Source: Morococcus cerebrosus (GTDB lineage: Bacteria > Pseudomonadota > Gammaproteobacteria > Burkholderiales > Neisseriaceae). Taken from it: 64,000 nt of DNA. The position numbers and the translations under genes are program-made. Shown here one piece after another: positions 8,588-18,579 of the stretch. Each line of letters starts with the position of its first letter. The first letter of the stretch is position 1. The stretch spans positions 496,001-560,000 of the forward strand of contig NZ_CP094242.1 of assembly GCF_022749515.1 (NCBI RefSeq). The letters run 5' to 3'. The notes under the pieces were generated by a model that was not told the origin of the DNA, did not search any database, and worked only from the letters and a program-made list of their open reading frames with translations.

Positions 8588-9652
8588 TTACAGGTTGGGA
8601 TTGACGATGATTTTGACGGCGGATTCGTTGTTGTGAATCAGACGCTCGAAGCCTTCGGAAACCAGCTCGTCCAGCTTGATGCGCTGGGTGATGAAAGGTT
8701 CGAGGTTGATTTTGCCTTCTTCCACCAGTTTGATGGTTTCGGCGTGGTCGTTGCAGTAGGCGATGGTACCGCGCACGTCCAGCTCTTTCATCACAACGCT
8801 GTGGACGTTGATGGTGGCGGGGTGGCTCCAAATGGATACGATGACGACTTTCGCAGTCGGACGGCAGGCTTCGACCATGGTGTCCAGCACTTTATTGACG
8901 CTGGTGCATTCGAATGCGACGTCCACGCCTTCGCCGTTGGTCAGTTTTTTCACTTCTTCGACGACGTCGACTTCGGACGGGTCGAGGATGTAGTCGGCAA
9001 CGCCGGATTCGCGGGCTTTGTCTTTGCGCGCTTTGCTCAATTCGGTGATGATGACTTTGATGCCTTTGGCTTTCAACACGGCGGCAAGCAGCAAACCGAT
9101 GGGGCCTGCGCCGCCGACCAATGCCACGTCGCCTGCTTTCGCGCCGCTGCGGACGTAGGCGTGATGGCCGACGGACAGGGGCTCAATCAAAGCGGCTTGG
9201 TCTAACGGGATTTTGTCGGAAATCGGATGCACCCAGCGGCGTTTGACGGCGATTTTTTCGGCAAGGCCGCCACCGCAGCCGCCCAAGCCGATGAAGTTCA
9301 TGTCTTTGGAGAGATGGTAGTTGCTGCCTTCGCCGGTCGGTACGTCATCGCGGATGATGTAGGGTTCGACCACGACGTGTTGTCCGACTTTGAGGTCATC
9401 CACGCCTTCGCCGACGGCATAAACCACGCCGGAGAACTCGTGTCCCATCGTTACGGGCGCGGACTCGCCGGAAATCGGGTGCGGATGGCCGCAGGGCGGA
9501 ATGAAAATCGGACCTTCCATAAATTCGTGCAGGTCGGTACCGCAGATGCCGCACCAGGCGACGTTGATGCCGACGGTGCCGGGGGCGACGGTCGGTTCGG
9601 GGATGTCTTCGATGCGGATGTCGCCTTTATCGTAAAAACGTGCTGCTTTCAT
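8588..9652 (-). CDS. bdhA: (R,R)-2,3-butanediol dehydrogenase-type Zn alcohol dehydrogenase
   Basis: 354 residues of the medium-chain Zn-dependent dehydrogenase family. CGICGTDLHEF (about 34-44) holds the catalytic-zinc Cys, GHEFSGVV (about 70) the zinc His/Glu, and VGGAGPIGLL (about 178) the NAD-binding loop. The sequence follows the 2,3-butanediol dehydrogenase (BdhA/BDH1) subgroup, interconverting butanediol and acetoin; exact substrate is inferred. A strong Shine-Dalgarno AAGGAG precedes the ATG. The structural-zinc Cys cluster of classical ADHs appears reduced. Confidence 0.85.
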   Translation of the reverse strand: MKAARFYDKGDIRIEDIPEPTVAPGTVGINVAWCGICGTDLHEFMEGPIFIPPCGHPHPISGESAPVTMGHEFSGVVYAVGEGVDDLKVGQHVVVEPYIIRDDVPTGEGSNYHLSKDMNFIGLGGCGGGLAEKIAVKRRWVHPISDKIPLDQAALIEPLSVGHHAYVRSGAKAGDVALVGGAGPIGLLLAAVLKAKGIKVIITELSKARKDKARESGVADYILDPSEVDVVEEVKKLTNGEGVDVAFECTSVNKVLDTMVEACRPTAKVVIVSIWSHPATINVHSVVMKELDVRGTIAYCNDHAETIKLVEEGKINLEPFITQRIKLDELVSEGFERLIHNNESAVKIIVNPNL

Positions 9653-9840
9653 TGTAACGCTCCTTGTTTTGAGGTTGGAAAGAAAGGTCGTCTGAAAGGT
9701 AGGACGGCTTTTCAGGGAAGGGTAGGTGTGCGCTTGAATGACGACAGTTTTTATTATCGGCAGGGTTTGTGTCGTTTGATTGCTGTTATTTTAATACTTT
9801 TTGCTTTGGCCGGCAGGCCGTATTTTGAATAAACAAAAAG

Positions 9841-9883
9841 AGGTCGTCTGAAAACCTTGTTTCTAGGTTTTCAGACGACCTTT
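9841..9883 (-). terminator. DUS inverted-repeat terminator of glnA
   Basis: AGGTCGTCTGAAAACC and its reverse complement form a 16-bp stem, 26 bases beyond the glnA stop. Confidence 0.85.
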
Positions 9884-9908
9884 CGTTTAGCCTGACTGGA
9901 AATGCGGA

Positions 9909-11327
9909 TTACAGGCTGTAATACATTTCAAATTCCAACGGGTGCGGCGCCATGCGGATGCGGCGTACGTCTTCTTCTTTGAAGGTGATGTAGCTGTCGA
10001 TCCAGTCTTTGCTGAACACGCCGCCGCGCAGCAGGAATTCGTGGTCGGCTTTGAGGGCGGCGAGGGCTTCTTCCAAAGAGGCGCAGACGGTTGGGACGAG
10101 TGCGTCTTCTTCCGGCGGCAGGTCGTAGAGGTTTTTATCGGCTGGGTCGCCCGGGTGGATTTTGTTTTGAATGCCGTCCAAACCCGCCATCAGCAGGGCG
10201 GCGAACGCCAAGTATGGGTTGGCGGTCGGGTCGGGGAAACGCGCTTCGATGCGGCGTGCCTTGCTGCTGTTCACGGACGGGATGCGGATGGACGCGGAAC
10301 GGTTTTTGGCAGAGTAGGCGAGTTTGGTCGGCGCTTCGAAGTGCGGCACGAGGCGTTTGTAGGAGTTGGTGGACGGATTGGTAATCGCGTTCAGGGCTTT
10401 GGCGTGTTTGATGATGCCGCCGATGTAGTAGAGCGCGGTGTCGCTCAAGCCGGCATAGCCGTCGCCTGCGAACAGGTTTTGACCGTCTTTCCAGATGGAT
10501 TGGTGGACGTGCATACCGCTGCCGTTATCGCCCATGATGGGTTTGGGCATGAAGGTGGCGGTTTTGCCGAAGTTGTGGGCGACGTTTTGGATAACGTATT
10601 TCATGTCCTGGGTTTGGTCGGCACGTTTGACCAGGGTGGCGAAGCGAGTGCCGATTTCCATTTGGCTGCCGGTGCCGACTTCGGCGTGGTGGACTTCGAC
10701 TTCGATGCCGAGTTCTTCCAAAATGTTCACCATGGCAGAGCGCAGGTCTTGTCCGGCATCAATCGGGGCGACGGGGGCGTAGCCGCCTTTGACGGCGGGA
10801 CGGTGGCCGGTATTTTGACCGTCCATGTGCAGGCCGCTTGCCCATGCGCCGCTTTCGGACGTGATTTCGTAACGGGTTTTGTGCATATCGGTTTCAAACT
10901 CTACGCCGTCGAAGACGAAGAATTCGGGTTCGGGGCCGAAGTAGGCAGTGTCGCCGATGCCGGAGGATTTGAGGTAGGCTTCGGCGCGGCGGGCGATGGA
11001 GCGCGGGTCGCGGTCGTAGCCTTGACCGTCGGCGGGGTCGATGACGTCACAGGTGAGGACGACGGTGGTGTCGTCGTAGAAGGGGTCGATGAAGGCAGTC
11101 GCGGGGTCGGGGCGCAACTGCATGTCGGATGCCTGAATGCCTTTCCAGCCGCCGATGGACGAGCCGTCAAACGCCTGACCGTTTTCAAACCACTCTTCGG
11201 GGTCGTCGAGGACGATGCGGGCGGGGACGGTGAAGTGGTGCTGCTTGCCTTTGGTATCGGTAAAGCGCAAATCTACGAAGCGGGCTTCGCTTTCTTCAAT
11301 CAGTTTTACTGCGTCTTTGATAGACAT
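9909..11327 (-). CDS. glnA: Glutamine synthetase type I
   Basis: 472 residues, full length for GlnA (type I-beta). It makes glutamine from glutamate, ammonia and ATP as a dodecamer. Landmarks are the latch FDGSSIGGW (about 53-61), the glutamate/metal region [19 protein letters not shown] (about 208), the ATP site GMHVHQS (about 267-273) and the adenylylation loop NLYDLPPEE (about 396), whose Tyr is the usual regulatory target. AGGAGCC precedes the ATG. Monocistronic, divergent from aroE. Confidence 0.97.
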   Translation of the reverse strand: MSIKDAVKLIEESEARFVDLRFTDTKGKQHHFTVPARIVLDDPEEWFENGQAFDGSSIGGWKGIQASDMQLRPDPATAFIDPFYDDTTVVLTCDVIDPADGQGYDRDPRSIARRAEAYLKSSGIGDTAYFGPEPEFFVFDGVEFETDMHKTRYEITSESGAWASGLHMDGQNTGHRPAVKGGYAPVAPIDAGQDLRSAMVNILEELGIEVEVHHAEVGTGSQMEIGTRFATLVKRADQTQDMKYVIQNVAHNFGKTATFMPKPIMGDNGSGMHVHQSIWKDGQNLFAGDGYAGLSDTALYYIGGIIKHAKALNAITNPSTNSYKRLVPHFEAPTKLAYSAKNRSASIRIPSVNSSKARRIEARFPDPTANPYLAFAALLMAGLDGIQNKIHPGDPADKNLYDLPPEEDALVPTVCASLEEALAALKADHEFLLRGGVFSKDWIDSYITFKEEDVRRIRMAPHPLEFEMYYSL

Positions 11328-11396
11328 TTTCGGCTCCTAAATGGGAAGTAACGGATACGCAATCTCGCGGAAAATCTGCTGCATTTTATCATGCTG

Positions 11397-11460
11397 AAGG
11401 TCGTCTGAAACCGCAAATCCGTTAAATTTCTGACTTGCGGAATATAGTTTCAGACGACCT
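11397..11460. terminator. Long DUS hairpin between glnA and aroE
   Basis: DUS arms at 11398-11411 and 11447-11460 enclose a second inverted repeat (CCGCAA/TTGCGG). It lies between two divergent genes, so it may act in uptake or as a leader structure rather than as a true terminator. Confidence 0.5.
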
Positions 11461-11527
11461 GATTGTCAACAATCCGATGCGTATTTGGATTTATTGGAAA
11501 ACAGCGGTGTGAGGCGGCAAAGGCGGT

Positions 11528-11533
11528 TATAAT
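11528..11533 (+). promoter_or_regulatory. -10 box of aroE
   Basis: Perfect TATAAT, 38 bases before the aroE ATG; no clear -35. Confidence 0.5.
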
Positions 11534-11571
11534 GGGCGGTCTTTGCATTTGTCCTGCCGGATAGGATTTTT

Positions 11572-12381
11572 ATGAACACTGTTCCCCGTTATGCCGTTTT
11601 CGGCAACCCCGTCGCACACAGCAAATCGCCGCAGATTCATCAACAGTTTGCCTTGCAGGAAGGTGTTGAAATCGAATATGAACGCATTTGCGCCGACATC
11701 GGCGGTTTCGCGCAGGCGGTTGAAGCGTTTTTTGCCGACGGCGGACGCGGGGCGAATGTTACCGTACCGTTCAAGCAGGAAGCGTTTGCCTTGTCGGACG
11801 AACATTCCGAACGCGCTTTGGCGGCGGGTGCGGTCAATACGCTGATTTTGCTGGAAAACGGTAAAATACGCGGCGACAATACCGACGGAATCGGACTGAC
11901 GGACGATATTTCAAAGAGGCTGGGTGTGGAACTGTCGGGCAAAACCGTCTTACTGCTCGGCGCGGGCGGCGCGGTGCGCGGCGTCATTCCCGTATTGAAA
12001 GAATACCGCACCGCGCGCATCGTCATCGCCAACCGAACCCACGCCAAAGCGGCGGAAATGGCGGCGCATTTCGATATTGAAGCCATACCTTTGGATGAAC
12101 TGGAAGGCGGCTTCGACATCATCATCAACGGCACATCCGGCGGCTTAAGCGGACAGCTTCCCGCCGTATCGCCCAAAGTCTTTGAACATTGCACTTTGGC
12201 TTACGATATGGTTTACGGCGGGGCGGCAGAGCCGTTTTTAGCGTTCTCCCGCCAATCAGGCGCAAAACAAACCGCCGACGGATTGGGCATGCTGGTCGGG
12301 CAGGCGGCAGCTTCCTATCGGCTTTGGCGCGGCTTCGCGCCCGATGTCCTGCCCGTCGTCCAATATATGAGAGAGTTATAA
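11572..12381 (+). CDS. aroE: Shikimate dehydrogenase
   Basis: 269 residues. AroE reduces 3-dehydroshikimate to shikimate with NADPH in aromatic amino acid synthesis. NPVAHSKSP (about 11-19) binds shikimate, NVTVPFK (about 62) holds the catalytic Lys, GDNTDGIG (about 102) the catalytic Asp, and [10 protein letters not shown] (about 127) the NADP site. Length is normal. mtgA follows after one base, suggesting an aroE-mtgA operon. Confidence 0.97.
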   Translation: MNTVPRYAVFGNPVAHSKSPQIHQQFALQEGVEIEYERICADIGGFAQAVEAFFADGGRGANVTVPFKQEAFALSDEHSERALAAGAVNTLILLENGKIRGDNTDGIGLTDDISKRLGVELSGKTVLLLGAGGAVRGVIPVLKEYRTARIVIANRTHAKAAEMAAHFDIEAIPLDELEGGFDIIINGTSGGLSGQLPAVSPKVFEHCTLAYDMVYGGAAEPFLAFSRQSGAKQTADGLGMLVGQAAASYRLWRGFAPDVLPVVQYMREL

Positions 12382-12382
12382 A

Positions 12383-13084
12383 ATGTTCCGCATCATCAAA
12401 TGGCTGATTGCCCTGCCTTTGGGCGCATTTATCTTTTTCAACGCTTATGTGTACGGCAACATCATCACTTACCGCGCCGTCGCGCCGAACAAAACCGCCT
12501 TCATGGCGATGCGGATGCGGCAGTTTCAAAGCGAAGGCAAAGATGTCGCGCTCGATTACCGCTGGGTGCCTTACGACCGCATTTCGGTCAACCTGAAAAA
12601 AGCCCTGATTGCCTCCGAAGATGCCAAATTCGCCGAACACGGCGGCTTCGACTGGGGCGGCATCCAATACGCCATCAAGCGCAACAAACAAAGCGGCGAG
12701 GTCAAAGCAGGCGGCTCGACCATCAGCCAACAGCTTGCCAAAAACCTGTTTCTGAACGAAAGCCGCAGCTATATCCGCAAAGGCGAAGAAGCCGCGATTA
12801 CCGCGATGATGGAAGCCGTTACCGACAAAGACCGCATTTTCGAGCTGTATCTGAACGCCATCGAATGGCACTACGGCATATTCGGCGCAGAAGCCGCGTC
12901 CCAGTATTTCTATAAAAGACCCGCCGCCAACCTGACCAAACAGCAGGCCGCCAAACTCGCCGCCCGCGTCCCCGCGCCGCTGTTTTACGCCGACAACCCG
13001 AAAAGCAAACGCCTGCGTAACAAAACCAATATCATCCTGCGCCGCATGGGTTCGGCGGAGCTGCCCGAAAGCGATATGGATTGA
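12383..13084 (+). CDS. mtgA: Monofunctional peptidoglycan glycosyltransferase
   Basis: 233 residues with one N-terminal transmembrane segment (about 5-27) and a GT51 domain. SEDAKFAEHGGFDW (about 76) has the catalytic Glu, followed by GGSTISQQLAKNLFL (about 112) and EAAITAMMEAV. It polymerises lipid II on the outer face of the inner membrane without a transpeptidase domain. It starts one base after the aroE stop. Confidence 0.96.
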   Translation: MFRIIKWLIALPLGAFIFFNAYVYGNIITYRAVAPNKTAFMAMRMRQFQSEGKDVALDYRWVPYDRISVNLKKALIASEDAKFAEHGGFDWGGIQYAIKRNKQSGEVKAGGSTISQQLAKNLFLNESRSYIRKGEEAAITAMMEAVTDKDRIFELYLNAIEWHYGIFGAEAASQYFYKRPAANLTKQQAAKLAARVPAPLFYADNPKSKRLRNKTNIILRRMGSAELPESDMD

Positions 13085-13123
13085 GGTCGTCTGAAAATCA
13101 GGTGAAGGGGTTTCAGACGACCT
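13084..13123 (+). terminator. DUS inverted-repeat terminator of aroE-mtgA
   Basis: GAGGTCGTCTGAAA and TTTCAGACGACCTTT pair across a 12-base loop directly after the mtgA stop. Confidence 0.85.
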
Positions 13124-13192
13124 TTGTGCAACTGTAACCCTGTTTGCCGTATCACATATATCGCCTATCTTCCCAGTTTTTAATACTTTTTC

Positions 13193-13365
13193 CGTCATTC
13201 CCGCGCAGGCGGGAATCCATTGTAAAACTTGAGAAATCTTGGTTTAAAAAAAGGTTTCTGAATTTCAAAAATGGATTCCCGCCGTAGCCTGTCCTCGCGC
13301 AGGCGGGGGCGGGAATGACGATAAGCGGTAAGTTGCGTGTCGAAAATAAAGTAATTTAGCTAAAG
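13193..13365. repeat. dRS3-containing dispersed repeat (second copy)
   Basis: Same repeat family as 8425-8573. The left dRS3 is at 13197-13216; the right dRS3 (about 13276-13318) is expanded by an extra GTAGCCTGTCCTCG-type insertion. It fills most of the mtgA-nadC gap; no gene is seen there. Confidence 0.75.
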
Positions 13366-13416
13366 TACATAAGGGCATTGGCAACGCCTTATCATTGCAA
13401 TTTTAATCCACTCCAG

Positions 13417-13475
13417 AAAACGCCCGTTTCGTCATCTTTACCCCGCCTGCGAGGGAATGACGAAACGGGCGTTTT
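13417..13475 (-). terminator. Strong hairpin terminator of nadC
   Basis: Perfect 19-bp arms (13417-13435 and 13457-13475) around a 21-base loop, with T runs on both strands. Unlike most terminators here it contains no DUS. Confidence 0.85.
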
Positions 13476-13515
13476 TGAATGGATTTTCTTTCTGCGCCGC
13501 TGTCTTCGGCAAAAT

Positions 13516-14397
13516 TTACGCCACGAAATCCAAGCCTATGTCCAACGAGCGACTGCTGTGGGTCAGATAGCCGAGGGCGATGCCGTCTACGCCGGTTTGT
13601 GCCACGCGCTTCAGGCGGTTGAAGCCGATGCCGCCCGATGCTTCGCAATAGATGGTATGGGGGTAGGCGGTTTGCGTGTGGCAGCGGTTTGCCGCTTCTT
13701 TCAGGGTTTCGTCGTCCATGTTGTCCAGCAAAATCCGTTCCGCGCCCGCCGCGATGGCTTCGTCCAGTTGTGCCAATGTGTCCACTTCGATTTCCACGCA
13801 AGTCAACGGTCCGACCGCCTGTTTTGCCTGCCGAACTGCTTGGGCGATGCTGTCGCAATAGGCGAGGTGGTTGTCTTTGATGAGTACGGCGTCGTCCAAG
13901 CCCATGCGGTGGTTCACGCCGCCGCCCGCCCTGACGGCGTATTTTTGCAGGACGCGCAGCAGGGGGATGGTTTTGCGGCTGCACACGATGTCTATACCGT
14001 ATTCGGCGACTTCGGCTACTGCGCGAGCGGTGGCGGTAGCGATGCCGCTCAAGTGTGTGAGGTAATTGAGTGCAGTGCGTTCAGCGGCGAGTAGTGCGCG
14101 GGCGTTGCCTTCGACGGCGGCAAGCATCTGACCTGCAAGGACGGCTTGTCCGTCTTGGATTTTGGCTTGGAAACGGACGGACGGATCCATCGTCTGAAAG
14201 GCAAGGCGTGCCAAGTCCATGCCGGCAATGACGCCGTCTTCGCGGCTGACCAGGAAGAGTTTGGCGGTTTTGTCGGGTGTGATGACGGCGGCGGACGTAA
14301 TGTCGCCGCGCCTGCCCAAGTCTTCACTCAAGGCTTGTTCTACCATGGGACGCAACAGGGTATCGGGTAGAGGAAGAAGATTATTTTCAGACGACAT
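13516..14397 (-). CDS. nadC: Nicotinate-nucleotide pyrophosphorylase
   Basis: 293 residues. NadC converts quinolinate and PRPP to nicotinate mononucleotide. Motifs are GRRGDITSAAV (about 28), NYLTHLSGIAT (about 111), CSRKTIPLLRVLQKYAV (about 138) with active-site Arg/Lys, GGGVNHRMGLDD (about 156) and LLDNM (about 222). A good AAAGGA precedes the ATG. It follows the NUDIX-type regulator gene by 76 bases on the same strand. Confidence 0.96.
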   Translation of the reverse strand: MSSENNLLPLPDTLLRPMVEQALSEDLGRRGDITSAAVITPDKTAKLFLVSREDGVIAGMDLARLAFQTMDPSVRFQAKIQDGQAVLAGQMLAAVEGNARALLAAERTALNYLTHLSGIATATARAVAEVAEYGIDIVCSRKTIPLLRVLQKYAVRAGGGVNHRMGLDDAVLIKDNHLAYCDSIAQAVRQAKQAVGPLTCVEIEVDTLAQLDEAIAAGAERILLDNMDDETLKEAANRCHTQTAYPHTIYCEASGGIGFNRLKRVAQTGVDGIALGYLTHSSRSLDIGLDFVA

Positions 14398-14427
14398 GAA
14401 GTTTCCTTTGTTGGAAAAATATTGATA

Positions 14428-14444
14428 TTGCCTCGATGAGGCAA
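14428..14444 (-). promoter_or_regulatory. Small hairpin between regulator gene and nadC
   Basis: TTGCCTC-GAT-GAGGCAA, a perfect 7-bp stem with a 3-base loop, followed on the minus strand only by a weak A/T run. It may attenuate transcription; function not shown. Confidence 0.3.
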
Positions 14445-14473
14445 AATTTAATTTGAGACCGTCTGAAAATCAG

Positions 14474-15412
14474 TTAGCGGCTACCCAGCGGCAGTCCGAT
14501 ATCAGAAATCAGCTGATCGGGCAGGACATCGTCGCGGAAACGGTAAAGCTGCGCAGGACGGCCTTTACTGCCTGATACGCCGGTATCCGACGGCTCGATA
14601 AGGTTTTGCTGCTGAATCTGGCGGCGGAAGTTTTGCTTGTGCAGCAATCTGCCGCTGATGGCTTCGACGCTGTTTTGCAGTTGCAGCAGTGTAAATTCGG
14701 GCAGCATCAGTTCAAAAATCACGGGGCGGTATTTGATTTTGGCGCGTAGGCGGGACAGGGCTGTCGCCAGTACGCGGCGATGGTCGTGGCGCATGGGCTG
14801 CCCCGTGAGCGCGAAATCAAAGTTTGCCTGCGGCTCGGTGGCTTCCGCTATCAGACCGCTTTCATACAGCATTTCATAGCGTTGCAAAACGTATTCTTCC
14901 GAGCAGTTTTCAGGTTCTACCCCCCAGCACAAATGAATGCGCTTGAGCCGTTTTTGGCGTACTTCCTCCGTATCCGCAGAGTTTGCCCAAATGCGCAGGC
15001 GGCTGACGATGGTCTCATGTTGCCTACCGGCGCTACGTAAATCTTCCCACGGAAAATAGCAGTAGCAGTCCTGCCATTTCGCGTCGGGATGCAGGATGTT
15101 GTCGGCCGCCTCGCGCACCAGCCCCAAATAGCTGACGTACAAGACGGGCATGCCGTGTTCGTTGCGGCGGTGGGTATCGACAAAGGTGTAAAGCTGTTCC
15201 ACATAGCCCATAGGCTGCGAAGTCTGCTTGGCGACCCACAGCTTCACGCCCGCCTGCAGGGAATTGCGCAGGGGGGAGAGCGGGCCGTTGGGCAGGAGCG
15301 TGCCTTGGGCGACGGTCAACACCCGCAGGTCGCCGTCGGTAACGGCAATCAATACGGGAACCAGCTCGACGATGCTTTGCGGCGGGGCTTCGGCTTCGGG
15401 GTAGGCGTCCAT
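14474..15412 (-). CDS. NUDIX-like/winged-helix NAD regulator (NadQ/NrtR type)
   Basis: 312 residues from the ATG at 15412. A longer frame starts at TTG 15454 but has no Shine-Dalgarno. The N-terminal half resembles a NUDIX domain (VPVLIAVTDGDLRVLTV), and the C-terminal part (about 210-312, ending SKGRPAQLYRFRDD) looks like a winged helix. I do not see a canonical NUDIX catalytic box, so it is probably a sensor, not a hydrolase. This architecture and its place between nadC and nadA fit the COG4111/NadQ group of NAD repressors. A palindrome lies in the divergent promoter. Regulatory role is inferred. Confidence 0.75.
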   Translation of the reverse strand: MDAYPEAEAPPQSIVELVPVLIAVTDGDLRVLTVAQGTLLPNGPLSPLRNSLQAGVKLWVAKQTSQPMGYVEQLYTFVDTHRRNEHGMPVLYVSYLGLVREAADNILHPDAKWQDCYCYFPWEDLRSAGRQHETIVSRLRIWANSADTEEVRQKRLKRIHLCWGVEPENCSEEYVLQRYEMLYESGLIAEATEPQANFDFALTGQPMRHDHRRVLATALSRLRAKIKYRPVIFELMLPEFTLLQLQNSVEAISGRLLHKQNFRRQIQQQNLIEPSDTGVSGSKGRPAQLYRFRDDVLPDQLISDIGLPLGSR

Positions 15413-15520
15413 GCTCGGCTTTCTGCGGGTGGGAAAGGCTTTATTGTAAACCAAAGCGGTTTGTCGGAACGAAGCGGGTCGGTTTTGCGGTATCTCAAAC
15501 CTGTTTTCAGACGACCTTGC

Positions 15521-15547
15521 ATATTATACTCAAGTTGAGCATAATAT
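15521..15547. promoter_or_regulatory. 27-bp palindromic operator, nad divergent promoter
   Basis: The arms ATATTAT-A-CTCAA and TTGAG-C-ATAATAT surround a central G; 12 of 13 pairs match. TATAAT occurs on the minus strand within it (toward the regulator gene) and CATAATAT on the plus strand (toward nadA). This is the expected place for autoregulated repression by the NUDIX-type regulator. Confidence 0.7.
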
Positions 15548-15613
15548 AAAAACAGTTTGAAAAACAGACGGCAAACCTTCATGCCGTCTGAAAACCAGCT
15601 ACAAGGAAACATC

Positions 15614-16726
15614 ATGCAAACCGCCGCCCGCCGCTCGTTCGACTACGATATGCCCCTCATCCAAACGCCGACTTCCGCCTGCCAAATCCGTCAGGCGTGG
15701 GCGAAGGTTGCCGACACGCCCGACCGCGAGACGGCAGGTCGTCTGAAAGACGAAATCAAGGCTTTGCTGAAGGAGAAAAACGCGGTCTTGGTGGCGCATT
15801 ATTACGTCGATCCGCTGATTCAGGATTTGGCTTTGGAAACAGGCGGATGCGTGGGCGATTCGCTGGAAATGGCACGCTTCGGCGCCGAACACGAAGCCGG
15901 TACGCTGGTGGTGGCGGGCGTGCGCTTCATGGGCGAGAGCGCGAAAATCCTCTGCCCTGAAAAAACGGTGCTGATGCCTGATTTGGAAGCAGAATGTTCT
16001 TTGGATTTGGGTTGCCCGGAAGAGGCGTTTTCGGCGTTTTGCGACCAACACCCCGAACGCACGGTGGTGGTGTACGCCAACACTTCCGCTGCCGTGAAAG
16101 CGCGTGCCGACTGGGTGGTCACATCTTCGGTGGCGTTGGAAATCGTGTCGTATTTGAAATCGCGCGGCGAGAAGCTGATTTGGGGGCCCGACCGCCACCT
16201 CGGCGACTACATCCGCCGCGAAACGGGCGCGGATATGCTGTTGTGGCAGGGTTCGTGCATCGTCCACAACGAATTTAAAGGGCAGGAGCTGTCGGCGTTG
16301 AAGGCGGAACACCCCGACGCAGTGGTGCTGGTTCATCCTGAATCGCCGCAAAGCGTCATCGAACTGGGCGACGTGGTCGGCTCGACCAGCAAACTGCTCA
16401 AAGCCGCCGTATCGCGTCCCGAAAAAAAATTCATCGTGGCGACCGATTTGGGCATCCTGCACGAAATGCAAAAGCAGGCGCCCGACAAAGAATTTATCGC
16501 CGCGCCGACGGCGGGCAACGGCGGAAGCTGCAAAAGCTGCGCGTTCTGCCCGTGGATGGCGATGAATTCGCTGGGCGGCATCAAACACGCCCTGACAGGC
16601 GGGCGCAACGAAATCCTGTTGGACAGAAAGCTGGGCGAAGCCGCCAAACTGCCTTTACAGCGTATGCTCGACTTCGCGGCAGGGCTGAAGAAAAAAGATG
16701 TGTTCAACGGCATGGGGCCCGCCTGA
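15614..16726 (+). CDS. nadA: Quinolinate synthase A
   Basis: 370 residues from the ATG at 15614, preceded by AAGGA at 15604-15607. An upstream in-frame TTG at 15557 is not needed. NadA condenses iminoaspartate with dihydroxyacetone phosphate using a 4Fe-4S cluster. The Cys residues in [18 protein letters not shown] and [11 protein letters not shown] fit the cluster ligands. The leader carries an ATGCCGTCTGAAA DUS at 15581-15593, the meningococcal dialect. This is not the meningococcal adhesin also called NadA. Confidence 0.96.
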   Translation: MQTAARRSFDYDMPLIQTPTSACQIRQAWAKVADTPDRETAGRLKDEIKALLKEKNAVLVAHYYVDPLIQDLALETGGCVGDSLEMARFGAEHEAGTLVVAGVRFMGESAKILCPEKTVLMPDLEAECSLDLGCPEEAFSAFCDQHPERTVVVYANTSAAVKARADWVVTSSVALEIVSYLKSRGEKLIWGPDRHLGDYIRRETGADMLLWQGSCIVHNEFKGQELSALKAEHPDAVVLVHPESPQSVIELGDVVGSTSKLLKAAVSRPEKKFIVATDLGILHEMQKQAPDKEFIAAPTAGNGGSCKSCAFCPWMAMNSLGGIKHALTGGRNEILLDRKLGEAAKLPLQRMLDFAAGLKKKDVFNGMGPA

Positions 16727-16777
16727 TTTGCCGTCCGTATTACCGTTTCAGACGACCTCTCAAACAAGGACAACACC

Positions 16778-18322
16778 ATGCAAACCGATTGCGACGTATT
16801 GATTGCCGGAAACGGGCTGGCGGCACTGACGCTCGCCCTGTCGCTGCCTGAATCGTTCCGCATCGTCATTTTGTGCAAAAACCGGCTGGACGACACCGCC
16901 AGCCGTCATGCGCAAGGCGGGATTGCGGCGGCGTGGTCGGGAGAGGACGACATCGAAAAACACGTTGCCGATACCTTGGAAGCGGGCGCGGGTTTGTGCG
17001 ACGAAGCCGCCGTCCGCGCCATCCTGTCGCAGGGCAAACCGGCAATCGAATGGCTGCTGGCGCAGGGCGTGGCGTTCGACCAAAATAATAACGACCTGCA
17101 CCTGACGCGCGAAGGCGGGCACACCTGCCGCCGAATCGCCCACGTCGCCGACTACACGGGCGAAGCAGTCATGCAGAGCCTGATTGCCCAAATACGCCGC
17201 CGCCCGAACATCCGCGTTTGCGAGCGGCAGATGGCGTTGGATGTTCAAACCGAATCGGGCTCAGCGTGCGGACTGACCGTCCTCGACCGCCGAACGCAAG
17301 AAACCTACAGCATCCGTGCCAGCCATACCGTACTCGCAGGCGGCGGCTTGGGACAGATTTACGCCGCCACCACCACTCCGCCCGAATGCACGGGCGACGC
17401 CATCGCCATGGCGATACGCGCAGGTTGCGCAGTCGAAAATCTCGAATTTATCCAATTCCACCCCACAGGCTTGGCAAGGTCGTCTGAAAACGGACGCACC
17501 TTCCTGATTTCCGAAGCCGTGCGCGGCGAAGGCGGCATCCTGATCAACCAAGCGGGCGAACGGTTTATGCCGCATTACGACCGCCGCGCCGAACTCGCGC
17601 CGCGCGACATCGTTGCCCGCGCCATCGCCGCCGAAATCGCCAAACAAACGCAAGACTTCGTCTCGCTCGACATCAGCCACCAACCCGCAGAGTTCGTCCG
17701 TCAGCATTTCCCGTCCATCCATCGGCACTGTCTGTCCCAATGCGACTTGGACATCACGCGCCAAGCCATCCCCGTCAGCCCCGTGCAACACTATACCTGC
17801 GGCGGTATCCAAACCGACCCCTGCGGCAGAACCTCCCTGCCGCAGCTCTACGCCTTAGGCGAAACCGCCTGCACCGGCTTGCACGGAGCCAACCGCCTCG
17901 CCAGCAACTCCCTGCTCGAATGCGTCGTTACCGCCAGGCTTGCCGCCCAAACCATCGCAGACGGGCAAGCGTTCCAAACCGCACCGCCCCAAAGGTCGTC
18001 TGAAAGCCCCTCCGCCGAAGCAGGCATCTTTTCAGACGACCTCCAAAACACATTCAGCCGCCACGTCCTGCAAGCCTTCAACCAACGCCATCTCGGCATC
18101 CTCCGCAACGATATCGGCCTGCGCCACGCCATCGCCCAACTGCGGCTTTGGAAGCAAAACCAAGCCGAGCCGCACACCGCGTCCGAATACGAAAACCGCA
18201 ACCTGATCGAATGCAGCCTCGCTGTCGCCCAAGCCGCATACGCAAGGCGGCAAAACATTGGTGCGCATTTCAATACCGACTTGACAGAGCGTGTCGAGTG
18301 GAAAAAACAGGCGGCAGGCTGA
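16778..18322 (+). CDS. nadB: L-aspartate oxidase
   Basis: 514 residues. NadB oxidises aspartate to iminoaspartate with FAD, feeding NadA. Motifs are the FAD loop IAGNGLAAL (about 8-16), [10 protein letters not shown] (about 44), the HPTG and EAVRGEGG active-site segments (about 229 and 248) and [15 protein letters not shown] (about 367). FAD is non-covalent in this family. It lies 51 bases after nadA, with a DUS between. Further DUS copies inside the gene, including a pair at 17993-18041, have added codons and may explain the slightly long C-terminal part. Confidence 0.96.
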   Translation: MQTDCDVLIAGNGLAALTLALSLPESFRIVILCKNRLDDTASRHAQGGIAAAWSGEDDIEKHVADTLEAGAGLCDEAAVRAILSQGKPAIEWLLAQGVAFDQNNNDLHLTREGGHTCRRIAHVADYTGEAVMQSLIAQIRRRPNIRVCERQMALDVQTESGSACGLTVLDRRTQETYSIRASHTVLAGGGLGQIYAATTTPPECTGDAIAMAIRAGCAVENLEFIQFHPTGLARSSENGRTFLISEAVRGEGGILINQAGERFMPHYDRRAELAPRDIVARAIAAEIAKQTQDFVSLDISHQPAEFVRQHFPSIHRHCLSQCDLDITRQAIPVSPVQHYTCGGIQTDPCGRTSLPQLYALGETACTGLHGANRLASNSLLECVVTARLAAQTIADGQAFQTAPPQRSSESPSAEAGIFSDDLQNTFSRHVLQAFNQRHLGILRNDIGLRHAIAQLRLWKQNQAEPHTASEYENRNLIECSLAVAQAAYARRQNIGAHFNTDLTERVEWKKQAAG

Positions 18323-18370
18323 AGGGTAGGGCTGCACGGGGGTTGGGGATATTCCTGTGGAGAATGAAGA

Positions 18371-18403
18371 AAGGTCGTCTGAAAGGGGATTTCAGACGAC
18401 CTT
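18371..18403 (+). terminator. DUS inverted-repeat terminator after nadB
   Basis: AAAGGTCGTCTGAAA and TTTCAGACGACCTTTTT with a short loop and T run. Confidence 0.87.
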
Positions 18404-18548
18404 TTTATTCTTCCATTATCTCTTTTTGATGAATTTTTTATCCATTTACCGGACGGAATTTAATTCACCATTTTCAATAATAAGCAGGATACACATCCAA
18501 TTCATTTTTTTTTATTGGAAATGAACAGAAAAGTTATACCGGTTTTAC

Positions 18549-18579
18549 TTGGAAAAAAGGGGAATTGCCCCTGTATAAT
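18549..18579 (+). promoter_or_regulatory. Promoter and small palindrome of the hsd operon
   Basis: TTGGAA (18549-18554), a long 19-bp spacer and TATAAT (18574-18579). The spacer holds AGGGG-AATTG-CCCCT (18558-18572), a possible operator. The rest of 18405-18710 is AT-rich, with no gene seen. Confidence 0.45.

Noticed and set aside
9942..11351. 469-codon frame antisense to glnA
   Set aside because: A shadow of glnA codon structure; low-complexity, no family resemblance, no ribosome-binding site. The same applies to the long antisense frames over ettA (26654-28069), aroE-mtgA (12125-13198) and nadA (15599-16588).
15413..15454. TTG start giving a longer NUDIX-type regulator
   Set aside because: No ribosome-binding site, and the added residues are not domain-like; the ATG at 15412 is preferred.
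15614..16726. Adhesin NadA of meningococci
   Set aside because: Same symbol only; the protein is quinolinate synthase by its Cys motifs and operon context.
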